A DNA stretch of 64,000 bases from Datisca glomerata (taxonomy: Eukaryota > Streptophyta > Magnoliopsida > Cucurbitales > Datiscaceae): contig QANY01011382.1 of assembly GCA_003255025.1 (NCBI GenBank), positions 186,001 through 250,000 on the forward strand, written 5' to 3'. Below the pieces are notes generated by a model, which saw only the letters and a program-made list of their open reading frames with translations, had not been told where the DNA came from and did not search any database. The position numbers were made by a program, and so were the translations under genes. Positions 55,189-64,000 of the stretch are shown here, piece after piece (the first letter of the stretch is position 1; each line of letters starts with the position of its first letter).

Positions 55189-57047
55189 TGGAATATGTTC
55201 ATAAAATAGGGTGTAATAACTATTTATGAATATTTAGTTATTTTTCAGATATTTTGTATTATTGAATTTTATGAATAAATGGAAGTTTTTATATTTATTA
55301 AAATGTGTTTATAATTTATTCAAGTCCTGAAGTTATTGTCAACGTAAGAAGAGTAAAGACAGATGGGTCTTCTAGACAAACAGTTCTGAAATAGTTCATA
55401 ATGATATTCGGAGTCTTAGATCAACTAAGCAATCGAGTCTGACTACGACTATTAGGTTGAACCAAAGGAAGCCAGTCTTGGGGCATGAGAGTATATACTC
55501 TGACGGTTGACCTAGACATATTATGGAACATGTTGAATAGACCGGTAACAAATTAGTTGAGAGAAAAACCGTTTACCTAGCTCTCAATCTAATTGTTACA
55601 CCCTAAATGTATTTTCTTAATTACCTTAATCCTAAAGTGAATACGCAGCTTGACTTAGTTACTTCCGGTCTTTGATATGGCAAAGGAGAGAGTTTGAATT
55701 GCCGAACATTACCTCGCCTGTTGCGATCGTGATTTAACTATGTTGGAGTCGTGTGATTCACAAGTATGAAAATTTGTGGTTAGATTGTGAAAGCAACAAT
55801 ATCACCTTATGCTTTATTGATGGAAGTGTGAATAAATTAACTTAGCCAAGTATTCGATGAAATGAGTCATTGAATAAGACTTATAAATTATACGAGACAA
55901 TTCATTATTATGTCTTTCTTATTCACAATCAATAAAACAGTTAAGAAAATAATAACAAGAGGGGTAAAATAGTATTTTTACATTCCTCTCTTGTTACTGA
56001 TATTCAAGAAGGGTAAGTATGATTAAATATTCTATGAACTGTGAAATAAAAGATTTTATTTGCACAAACAAAAAATGTAGCGCACATGAATCGGTAGTTA
56101 ATTCGACATCAGACCTATAGTGAAGTTATACTTTTGAGATAAATTCTATGGATATTTGAATCCTATAGATTTATTCATGTGGGTCGATTCGGTCTCAGGA
56201 GTAGCTCGTGAGGACAGTAATAGAAGGAACAACATCAGCTAGACCAAAATGTATTTTGGGGCCAATGTGTATTTTTTGTACCCGTATATGATGGGCGTTG
56301 TCACTTAATTAGTGATAAATAATTAATTGATGTTCAAGTTAATTAATTTATTAATTTATAATTATTGAATAGTTAGTAGATAAAATAAATAAATTAAATA
56401 ATTGATGGAGATCAATTTAATTTATTAGTTGATATTGATAAATTTGGACACAACGTTGACTCTAAAGGAATATGCTAAATTTTGGCAATTACAAAGAATG
56501 GGGTGAATTTTGAAAATTACACATATATGGGGTCTATGTGAAAATTTTAAAATTAATGTATTTAGGTGATGGCATTAGGATTGTCTCCCAAATTGTATTT
56601 TGATACAAACCCTACACAGATCAAAAGGTTTTCTTTGCTCCTCCTACACTGTTGTCGCCGAAAATCATAGAGGAAGGAAACAAATTTTTTTCTTTCTTAG
56701 TTATTTTGAGAGCTCACTCTCAGTTCCTAATCGATATTCCCTAGAGACATACTTCTGAAATTCTCAAGTGGTTATTGTAGTGAAACCTATTTTTTGAAGT
56801 TCTTCGTTTTGAAGATTGAAGAACGCGAAGCTTAAATAAGGATTCAACCAATTCAGAAAGTATACGATACAACAAAAGATAAAAATCATTTTCACCTCTA
56901 TTGAATACGTTTAAATCTATATATGCATGATCTGATTATTGGTTTAATGTTTAACGTGATTAAATATTTTTTAGGAAAAAATTTGATATTCCACCAACGA
57001 ACCGTTCATGGTTCAATGATTTTTTTTACTTTAAAACTCGATCCAAC
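55189..57047 (+). repeat. 5' LTR of copia B
   Basis: Landmarks shared with 61289-63137 in order: TAGGGTGTAATAACTATTTA, GTAAGAAGAGTAAAGA, GACTATTAGGTTGAACCAAA, AATATCACCTTATGCTTTAT, GAGTAGCTCGTGAGGA and GATGGAGATCAATTTAATTT. Substitutions between copies are frequent, indicating an old insertion. Ends are approximate. Confidence 0.88.
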
Positions 57048-57049
57048 AC

Positions 57050-57061
57050 TTGCATCATTGC
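57050..57061 (+). other. Degenerate primer binding site of copia B
   Basis: TTGCATCATTGC agrees with TGGTATCAGAGC at 8 of 12 positions and lies just after the LTR. Confidence 0.4.
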
Positions 57062-57784
57062 AGTTTAATTTATAATGGGTTATAAATGTAAATATTATAA
57101 AAGTTATAAATTTAAAATTGGGATTTAAATTTATAATAGTTTATAACTTTTGAAACCTATTTTTCAAATTAATAAAGAGTAATGTTTTTTTTAAAAGCCA
57201 CAAAACCCTTTTTTTAAAACTAAGCGGGAGGGTCGTTTACTTTGGAACGTTCTCAAATCCTCAAAGGAAACTTGGTCATGGCACGAGGAATAGTTTAGAA
57301 TTGTCCTTGTAGCCCTCTCTTCAGTGGGAGAAACTTGAGAATCATGTCGATTTGAGTCATCAAGTTGCTTGAGAAGCTAAGTCTTCCAAATGAAGTGGTG
57401 AGGCAAGACCGTACTTAGATGAACTGTTAGTTCATAACAACCTTTAAAGTCATACATTGGTTAAACACGTAGATCGAAGCACATTAGAATCCATCATAGG
57501 GGCTAGTCAAAGTAGGTAAGGTGTCGAAAACTATTGAGGATTGGTTGCGCTACTTGTAGTGACATCTTGAGAAACGTTAACCAAACGAGAGAAGTCTCGA
57601 TCCGATAGGAGAGGGCTTGGGCATAATCATTCGATGAGGCAAGCTATCGTTGTTAATCGTAACATCATGAGAAAAATATGTTTTTATTGGATTTTTTAAT
57701 ATTTAAGTATTTGCATCATGCATCATACTTTCCTAAATGATTGAGCATTTATGTACACAGCTTTATTTATTCTTTTTAGTAATC

Positions 57785-58590
57785 ATGTCACTATCCCTAC
57801 TCTCAACTATCTTAAATACGAATAAACTAGCTGGTGAAAATTAAGTGGATTGAAAACGTAATCTTGATATCGTGTTGACGATAGAAAAGTACAAGTTCGT
57901 TCTCATCAGCTATTGTTCCCTTGAGGCTATTGTTGAATCGACTCAAGAGAAAAATGATGCTTATGGTTCTTCGCTGTGTTCTGATGAGATCTCTAAGTCT
58001 TACATCATGGCTTCAGTTAGCAATGTCTTGCGACAACATAATCAGAACCTAGAAACTGCCTCTAATATGATGTTGAACATCACTGAAATGTTTAAAGATT
58101 AGGGTAGTCAAGCCAAAGAAGCAACTGACGGATGAAACATGGAACTCCTGTCAAAGAAAATATGATGTTGATGATTAGCTATCTAAATGACATGGAGATC
58201 ATGGGTGTCGAGGTAGATGGTGAGATACAAGTTTATATGATCCTTGAGACTCTGCCCGACACTTTTGAGAACTTCAAACTTAATTATTAGATGAATAACG
58301 TTACTCACTTCCTGAGTTGATAAAGGAACTAAAAGGTGCTGAGACCCTGTTTCTTAAGGTAAAGAGGAAGACTAGAGAGGCAAACTTTACTGAAAGCAAG
58401 TCGTCCACCTCGGACGCTAAAAAGAAACACAATAAAGGTTTGAAAAGAAGGCTAAAAAGCAGAACTCGAAAGCTATGAAAGGCAAGGGAATTGAAAAGTG
58501 GACAAGTCGAAAGACAAGTGTCATCATTATGGAGTCCTTGGCCATTGAAAACGTAACTGCCCGAACTATCTCATGAAGTTAAGATCTAAA
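57785..58590 (+). pseudogene. Copia B gag with full capsid region
   Basis: Starts MSLSLLSTILNTNKLAGEN at 57785, with stops at the next codon and at a Trp site. The open part from 57872 has LTIEKYKFVLIS, then SYIMASVSNVLRQHNQNLET and MMLNITEMFKD; later ISYLNDMEIMGVEVDGE and SLRLCPTLLRTSN-type shifted text give the whole retrotran_gag_2 region. The knuckle reads CHHYGVLGHWKRNC, second Cys changed to Tyr. It is the best local reference for what family A gag lacks. Confidence 0.82.
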
Positions 58591-58599
58591 GGTATAGTA

Positions 58600-58970
58600 C
58601 TTATTATTGAGGACTGTTATGTGGCTGGCTCTACTTTTTCATGGATTGTGGACTTTGCAGCCACTAACCATATTTATTGTTCCCTGCAGAGATTCAGGGA
58701 AATCAGAAGGCTTGAAAAAGGCGAGTTCAACTTCCGTCGGGGAAATGGAGCATAATATCGGTCGTATCTGTCAGAACTATTAAATTGTTATTCGATAACA
58801 GTTTTATGGTTTTATGTGTTGTTTATTATATCCTGATTTTTGTGAAGAACCTTATTTCAGTAGCTAGCTTAATTGAGCAATGATTTAATTTGAATTTCAT
58901 TGATAAATATATTGGTATTTTTAGAAATGATTTCTTAATTCCTATTTCACAGTTGATAAAATTTTTTTAT
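58600..58970 (+). pseudogene. Copia B protease remnant
   Basis: FSWIVDFAATNHIYCSLQRF corresponds to WIVDSGATNHI; the DSG triplet reads DFA. RRLEKGEFNFRRGNGA and later FLYNS-type shifted pieces, LKNLISVASLIEQ-like and FIDKYIGIFRNDFLI follow in family order. Confidence 0.75.
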
Positions 58971-58999
58971 GTAAAACCATTAGTTCCAATGATATGTGA

Positions 59000-59930
59000 C
59001 ACTGTAGTGAATGTTGATTTACAAAGAGATTGTAAAAGGTTAAAGTCTGACTCAATTGATTTAACCTATTTGATGCACTTATGTCTTGGGCAATTAGCTG
59101 AGACATGATTAAGACTTGCAAAGGATGGTCCATTGTAAACTTTAAGTGTGGGATCACTATCTACATGTGAATCCTGTATGGAAGAAAAAATAACCAAGAG
59201 ACCATTTTCAGTGAAGGATGAATGAGCCATTCGATGCCTCAAACTCGTACATAGTAATAAATGTGGGCCTTGAATATCCAAGTAAGAAGAGGTTATGAAA
59301 ACTTTGTAATCTTCATTGATAACTACTCATGTTTTGATCATGTTTATATAGTGCGCCAAAATTTCTAGACCTTTGAAAAGTTCAAAGAGTATAAGGATAT
59401 GGTTGAGAAGCAATAAGAGAAACAAATTAAATCACTACGATTCGATCGTGGTAGAGAGTACTTGCTAGGAGAGTTTGAAGACTTTCTTAAAGAATAATAC
59501 ATTTTTTCTCGGCTTACAGCACCTGGCATTCCAGAACAGAATGGTGTGTCCGAGAGAAAGAATCAAACTTTGATGGATATAGTTAGATCTATGATGAGTT
59601 ACTCATCCTTCCCAGATTCGTTCTGGGTATATGCCTTGGAAACAATAACATACATTCTGAACCAAGTTTCATCAAAGACAGTGCTTGGTATTCCATTTGA
59701 AAGATGGAATGGATAAAAGTTGTCCATAAGCAACCTTAGAGTATGGGGATGCCCATCACATGTTCCAAAACTAAAGACAGGCAAGTTAGCCAGTCGATCA
59801 AAGTTATGCATGTTTGTAGGATATCCAAAAGGGAACAAAGGGGTATTTCATTTATAGTCCGACTGACAAGAAAATATTCATTAGCATGAATGCATGTTTT
59901 CTCGAAGAATACTATATAAGAAGTTTGAAG
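59000..59930 (+). pseudogene. Copia B integrase remnant
   Basis: MHLCLGQ-type zinc-domain text near 59070, LRFDRGREYLLGEFEDF (59438-59490), SRLTAPGIPEQNGVSERKNQ (59509-59568), DIVRSMMSYSSFPDSFWVYA, NQVSSKTVLGIPFERWNG and NLRVWGCPSHVPK, then SRSKLCMFVGYPKGTKG: catalytic core and C-terminal part in correct order. The Glu of the core (SERKNQ) is preserved. Stops occur in at least five places. Confidence 0.88.
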
Positions 59931-60129
59931 CCAAGAAGCACTTTTGTGCTAGAGGAACTATTGAGTGGGAGGACACTGACTCCCCAATCAGGAAACTGTT
60001 CCTGATTTAATAATGGAAGAACCACATCAGGAAGGGTTGTGAGACAGCCTGACAGGTACATGTCTTATGGAGATGCCTTAATAGTAGTCTCAAATAAGGT
60101 TCATGATGATCGTGACTCCTACTCACAGA

Positions 60130-60990
60130 CCATGGTTGGTCCTGAAGCAAACATATGGCAAGAAGCCATGAACGTTAAGATACAAGCCATGTACAATCAA
60201 TGTACATGAATATCTTATGGAAACTTGTAGCTCCTCCTGAACGGATAAAAAATAATATGGTGTAAATGGATCTATAAGAAAAAGAGATGTCCAGATGGAA
60301 ATGTAAAGACATTCGAAGCTAGGCTAGTAGCCAAGGGCTATACCTTATTTTGAGGTATTGACTATGAGAATACCTTCTCGACGGTGGCCATGCTTAAGTC
60401 CATCCGAATTCTCTAGTCTGTTATTGCCCTCGATTATGAAATCTAGAAGATGGACGTCAAGACTACTTTTCTGATTGGCAATTTTAAAGAGTGTATATAT
60501 ATGGCTCAACGAGACGGGTTTATGGAGAATGGCCATGAGGGAAAGGCTTGTGAACTGCTCAAGTCCAGAAATGAAAATCTTGAAGAGTGTATATATATGG
60601 CTCAACCAGACGAGTTTATGGAGAAAGGCCAAGAGGGTAAGGTTTGTGAATTGCTCAAGTCCATTTATGGACTTGAGCAAACGTCATGGTCGTGGAATAT
60701 TAGATTTGATGAAACTTTCAAGAACTTTGATTTGAACAGTTAATGGACGAAACTTGTGTGTATAAGCTGATACACGAAGGGGAAGTGATTTTTCTGGTCT
60801 TGTACATTGATGATATTCTACTCATTGTGAATGATATAGAAAAATTATATGATGTCAAGATTTGGCTTCCAAAACAATTTGATATGAAGCATCTTGGAGA
60901 ATATGCATTTGTCTTAGGTATTGAATCTTTCAAGATAGGAAGAACTGACGATTGGCACTGTCTCAAGTATCTAATATTGATAAAGTGATG
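60130..60990 (+). pseudogene. Copia B reverse transcriptase remnant with duplicated segment
   Basis: CKWIYKKKRCPDGNVKTFEA and RLVAKGYTLF (60256-60350), then YENTFSTVAMLKSIRI and KMDVKTTFLIGNFKECIYMA, then YGLEQTSWSWNIRFDETFK. The catalytic motif is intact as LYIDDILLIVND (60799-60834). Residues of the insert-like ECIYMAQxDxFMExGxEGK block occur twice because of a 96 bp in-frame duplication (60487-60678). Only a few stops interrupt the region, the best preserved pol segment in the window. Confidence 0.88.
60487..60678 (+). repeat. In-frame 96 bp tandem duplication in the copia B reverse transcriptase
   Basis: GTGTATATATATGGCTCAAC begins at 60491 and again at 60587. Both units code for ECIYMAQxDxFME ... 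CELLKS. The units differ at about ten positions, so the duplication is not very recent. Confidence 0.88.
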
Positions 60991-61029
60991 GATCTCTTTA
61001 GTATGCAAGACTTCAAGAAGAGATGCCTT

Positions 61030-61260
61030 CCCTTAGAGCATGAAGTCAGAAGCTAACAAACCTATAACACTTTATTACGATAACAGTGGGGATATAGTAA
61101 ACTCGAAGGAACCAAGAAGCCACAAAAGAGCCAAACACATAGAGCGTAAGTATCACCTGATTAGAGAGATTGATCACCATGGAGATGTTGAAATAACATA
61201 CATATCACCAGTCAAGTATTTGATGTTTATCTGAAGGGCATGGGGATACGAGATTGTACA
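61030..61260 (+). pseudogene. Copia B RNase H end
   Basis: ANKPITLYYDNSGDIVNSKE, then RSHKRAKHIERKYHLIREID and GDVEITYISPVK match the copia RNase H end PITLYCDNSGAVANSKEPRS ... HIERKYHLIREIV. The middle of RNase H and the connection from 60990 are missing, a deletion of roughly 150 codons. Confidence 0.82.
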
Positions 61261-61271
61261 CGCCTACTTTA

Positions 61272-61288
61272 GTCCAAGTGGAAGATTA
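61272..61288 (+). other. Polypurine-type tract of copia B
   Basis: CCAAGTGGAAGATTA before the 3' LTR is equivalent to GGGCAAGTGATAGATTA in copia A1. Confidence 0.6.
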
Positions 61289-63137
61289 TGGGAATTATTT
61301 TCATAAAGTAGGGTGTAATAACTATTTATGAGTATTTAGTTATTTTTAAAACATTTTGTAATATTGCATTTAATCAATGAATGGAAGTTTTTTATATTAA
61401 TAAAGCGTGTTTATAATTTACTCAGGTCCTGAAAATATTATCAATGTAAGAAGAGTAAAGATAGAGGGGTCTTCCAGACAATCTCTTCTAAAATAGTTCA
61501 GTATGTTATTCGCAGTGTTAGGATCAGCTGGAAAATTGAGTCTGATTAGGACTATTAGGTTGAACCAAATGATGCTTGTCTTGGAGCATGGGAGTGGAGA
61601 CTCTAACTGTTGATGTAGACATATTATTAAACATGTTGAATAGACCAATAACAAATTAGTTAAAAGCAAAACCACTTATCTAGCTCTAAATCTAATGATT
61701 ACACTTTAAGGGTATTTTCATAATTATCTTAATCTTGAGGTGAATATCAAAAATTGACTTAGTTTCTTGCGGTCTTTGATATGTTAAAGAAGTGAGTTCG
61801 AATTGTAGGATAATACCTGGGTTATTGGGATCGTGTTTCAAATATGTTGGAGTTGTGTGATTCATAAATATGAAATTTCGTAGTGAGATTACAAATCCAA
61901 CAATATCACCTTATGCTTTATTGATGGGTGTGTGAATAAAGTAACCTGACTAGATAGTCGATGAAATAAATCATTAAATAAGACATGGTGAACTGTATAA
62001 GACAATTAACTATTATGTATTTCTTATTAACAATCAATATAGGAGTTACATAATAATAACTAGAGTAAAATTATCTTGTCACTGATATTCACGAAGGATA
62101 ATATGTTAAAATATTACGTGGACCGTGAAGTAAAAGAGTTTATTTGCACAAATAAAAAATGTAGCGTGCATGAACCGAGAGTTGATTCCACATCAAATCT
62201 ATAGTGGAGTCATACGCTATCGGGATTAAATAGGTCAGAAATTTATGTCGATAAATTCACCGAACATTTGAAGCGTATAACTTTATTTATGTGGGTCTAT
62301 TCGGTCTCAAGAGTAGCTCGTGAGGATAAGAATGAAAAACATTAGTTGGACCAAAATGTATTTTTGACCAAGGTGTATTTCCCGAACCCATATGTGATGA
62401 GTGCCGTCACTTATTTAATGAAGAGCATGTAACTAAAGTTTAAATCAATTATTTTGCTATTTTCTATTTATTGGATAATTAGTAAATAAAAATAATAATT
62501 AATTAATTGATGGAGATCAATTTAATTTATCAATTTTTACTGATGAATTAGGACACAATATTAACTCCAAATAAATATGCAAATTTTGGCAATTGCAAAG
62601 TATGGTGGTGAATTTTTGATAATTTGAAATATAGGGGTATGTGTGCAAATTTCATAAATTATTATATAGGGGATATCAATGGGGTTGCATCCTTAATCAC
62701 ATAGTATGATCACATAGAGCAAAAAAGAGTTTATCTCTCCCTGTTGCCGTCGATTTCCATAAAGGAAGAAAAGAAAATTTTTCTTCCTCTGTTATTTTGA
62801 GAGCCCACACTCATTTTCTAACGACATTCTCATGAGAGATACTTCTGAATCTAATGAGTGGTTATTGGTGTGAAGACTGATTCGAGTACTACGAAGGATG
62901 AAGAACACGAAGACAATCAATAAGATTCCACCAAGGCAGAAATTCTCCGACACAACATGAGATATAAATCGTTTCTACCTCTAATGAATATGTTTAATCT
63001 AAATATGTGTAATCATTGTTTGGTTTTAAAATTTAATACAATTAAATCTGTTTTAGAATTTTTTTTTTATTTTCCGCCCACGAATCATTCGTGGTTGAAA
63101 AATCTTTCTTCAAATTTTTAAAACCCGATACAATACG
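61289..63137 (+). repeat. 3' LTR of copia B
   Basis: Begins TGGGAATTATTTTCATAAAG and ends near AAACCCGATACAATAC, against AAACTCGATCCAACAC in the 5' LTR. Confidence 0.88.
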
Positions 63138-64000
63138 AATTTCTTATATTTATTACATTTATAATGGAAGATGTATTTTTATTTTTCAATTATTATTATG
63201 TCTACCATGGGAAACCCTATTACTGCTTTACTTGCACTTAAAACTAAATGATGATAATTCCATAAGATGGGAATCCAACTCGATTATGCTGCTAGTATAT
63301 GTGAACAACAAGTTTATTCTTGCTGAATAATGTTATGAAAAGCCTGCTGTCAATACTTGGATTATTGACACAGAGGCTACTATTGGGGGCAAGGTAAATG
63401 TTACCAAGCGAAACCCTTCCTCCTCTGTTGTTATTGGTAACAAAAAGAAGAAGAAAAATGATAAGGACAAGATGAGACTAATATTGAAAAAAAAAAGCTA
63501 AGAGGTCAACTGAGGGAAAAAGAACAAGATTGACAACGAACTCAAAGGAAAATGTTTCAATTGTGGGGTTAAAGGTCATTATATGAGAAATTTTGACAAG
63601 TATCTCTCTGATCTGAAAAAAAATGTATATATGATTTACTTGTACTTGAAGCTTTTTTAGTGAATTATGATTTGTCATCCAGGATATTGGATTTAGGAGC
63701 CAATAACCATGTATGTTCTTCTTTGCAAGTTCTTGATTCGTCAAAAAAGCTGGCTGATTGAGAATTGATAATGAGAGTTGACAGTGATACTTTCGTATCA
63801 GCAAAAGCATTGGGGACAATCCATTTAAATTTTGAAAGTAATTTTCTTGTTTTGTGCAATGTTTATTTTATTTCCTTATTTTTTGATAAATTTTATTTAT
63901 CTTTCTTTACTGCATGAACAATTATTTGATTTTTCTTTAATTAATAATTAATTTATTATTTCAAAGAATGGATTGGATATTTGTCATGCAAAAGTTTCGA
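63138..64000 (+). mobile_element. Copia A3: gag-protease fragment running off the window
   Basis: Sequence from about 63138 (CGAATTTCTTATATTTATTA) matches the region just before gag in A1 (GAATTCTAGATATTTATTTC). Gag starts at 63206 (MGNPITALLAL), loses frame after about 11 codons, then NSIRWESNSIMLLVY and FILAE, stop, KPAVNTWIIDTEATIGGKVN: the shared shortened gag junction. The knuckle reads CFNCGVKGHYMRNFDKY with the last Cys changed to Phe. Protease begins at about 63660 with SRILDLGANNHVCSSLQVL (DLG in the active site) and continues to the window end. Confidence 0.82.

Larger units (their letters stand above)
55189..63137 (+). mobile_element. Degenerate Ty1/copia retrotransposon B with both LTRs
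   Basis: Direct LTRs of about 1.85 kb (55189-57047, 61289-63137) flank a 4.2 kb interior with gag, protease, integrase, reverse transcriptase and the end of RNase H in copia order. Coding parts carry many stops. It lies between two pieces of family A, leader at 53945-55188 and gag-protease at 63140-64000, which suggests insertion into an A copy. No target duplication could be recognised. Confidence 0.88.

Noticed and set aside
1..64000. CRISPR arrays, bacterial operons, phage genes
   Set aside because: The sequence is plant nuclear DNA; tandem repeats lack unique spacers and no prokaryotic genes are present other than the plastid-derived segment.
1..64000. Endogenous plant pararetrovirus copies
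   Set aside because: All reverse-transcriptase and capsid traces fit LTR retrotransposons with LTRs, primer sites and polypurine tracts; no movement-protein or caulimovirid motif seen.
1..64000. Intact nuclear tRNA genes
   Set aside because: Only isolated B-box-like motifs were found; none has a complete cloverleaf.

Overview
This is repeat-dominated nuclear DNA from a flowering plant, probably a eudicot. The evidence is plant LTR retrotransposons of the Ty3/gypsy Tat type and several Ty1/copia families, CACTA (En/Spm) and Mutator-like DNA transposons, a nuclear insertion of plastid DNA, and one three-exon plant hormone gene with GT-AG introns. The sequence is very AT-rich. Almost every coding trace apart from that gene is broken by stops, frameshifts or deletions.

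Layout. 1-7340: 3' ends of two related Tat-type gypsy elements, each with a tandem array of 68-75 bp units in the 3' untranslated region, a polypurine tract and an LTR; an LTR of the same family lies inverted against the integrase remnant. 8797-9015: plastid DNA insertion (end of trnA-UGC and the spacer towards rrn23). 9170-12340: copia LTR-like sequence and a minus-strand copia relic. 12340-18508: mostly featureless AT-rich DNA. 18509-23823: complete but dead copia element with both LTRs (family D here). 25049-31354: internally deleted copia element (family A, copy 1).

34286-37348 holds the only gene that looks intact: a gibberellin 2-oxidase of the C19-GA type with all catalytic residues. 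It sits in an island of about 7.9 kb between copia copy A1 and a CACTA element.

39215-43175: CACTA element with matching terminal inverted repeats and a perfect ATG target-site duplication, carrying degenerate transposase genes. 43180-45655: DUF1985 gene remnant, the type carried with Ulp1-like proteases by Mutator-like elements. 45660-48258: copia A2. 48262-51349: minus-strand block with an unidentified reading-frame remnant, a copia LTR piece and a Mutator-like transposase pseudogene. 51880-52895: palindromic-motif cluster and one CACTA terminus, inserted in the zinc knuckle of a fourth copia type (52897-53788, minus). 53945-64000: family A leader debris, a complete but dead copia element (family B, 55189-63137) and a third family A gag-protease copy running off the window.

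The repeats do not work together with the gene; they record repeated nested insertion. I found no clearly undescribed functional system. The observations most worth checking are: three family A copies sharing the same shortened gag; a GC-rich leader with an antisense reading frame at the same place in two copies; small coding-region tandem duplications in several copia elements; the Tat 3'-UTR arrays that may seed satellites; and the AAGACGTCTT cluster.
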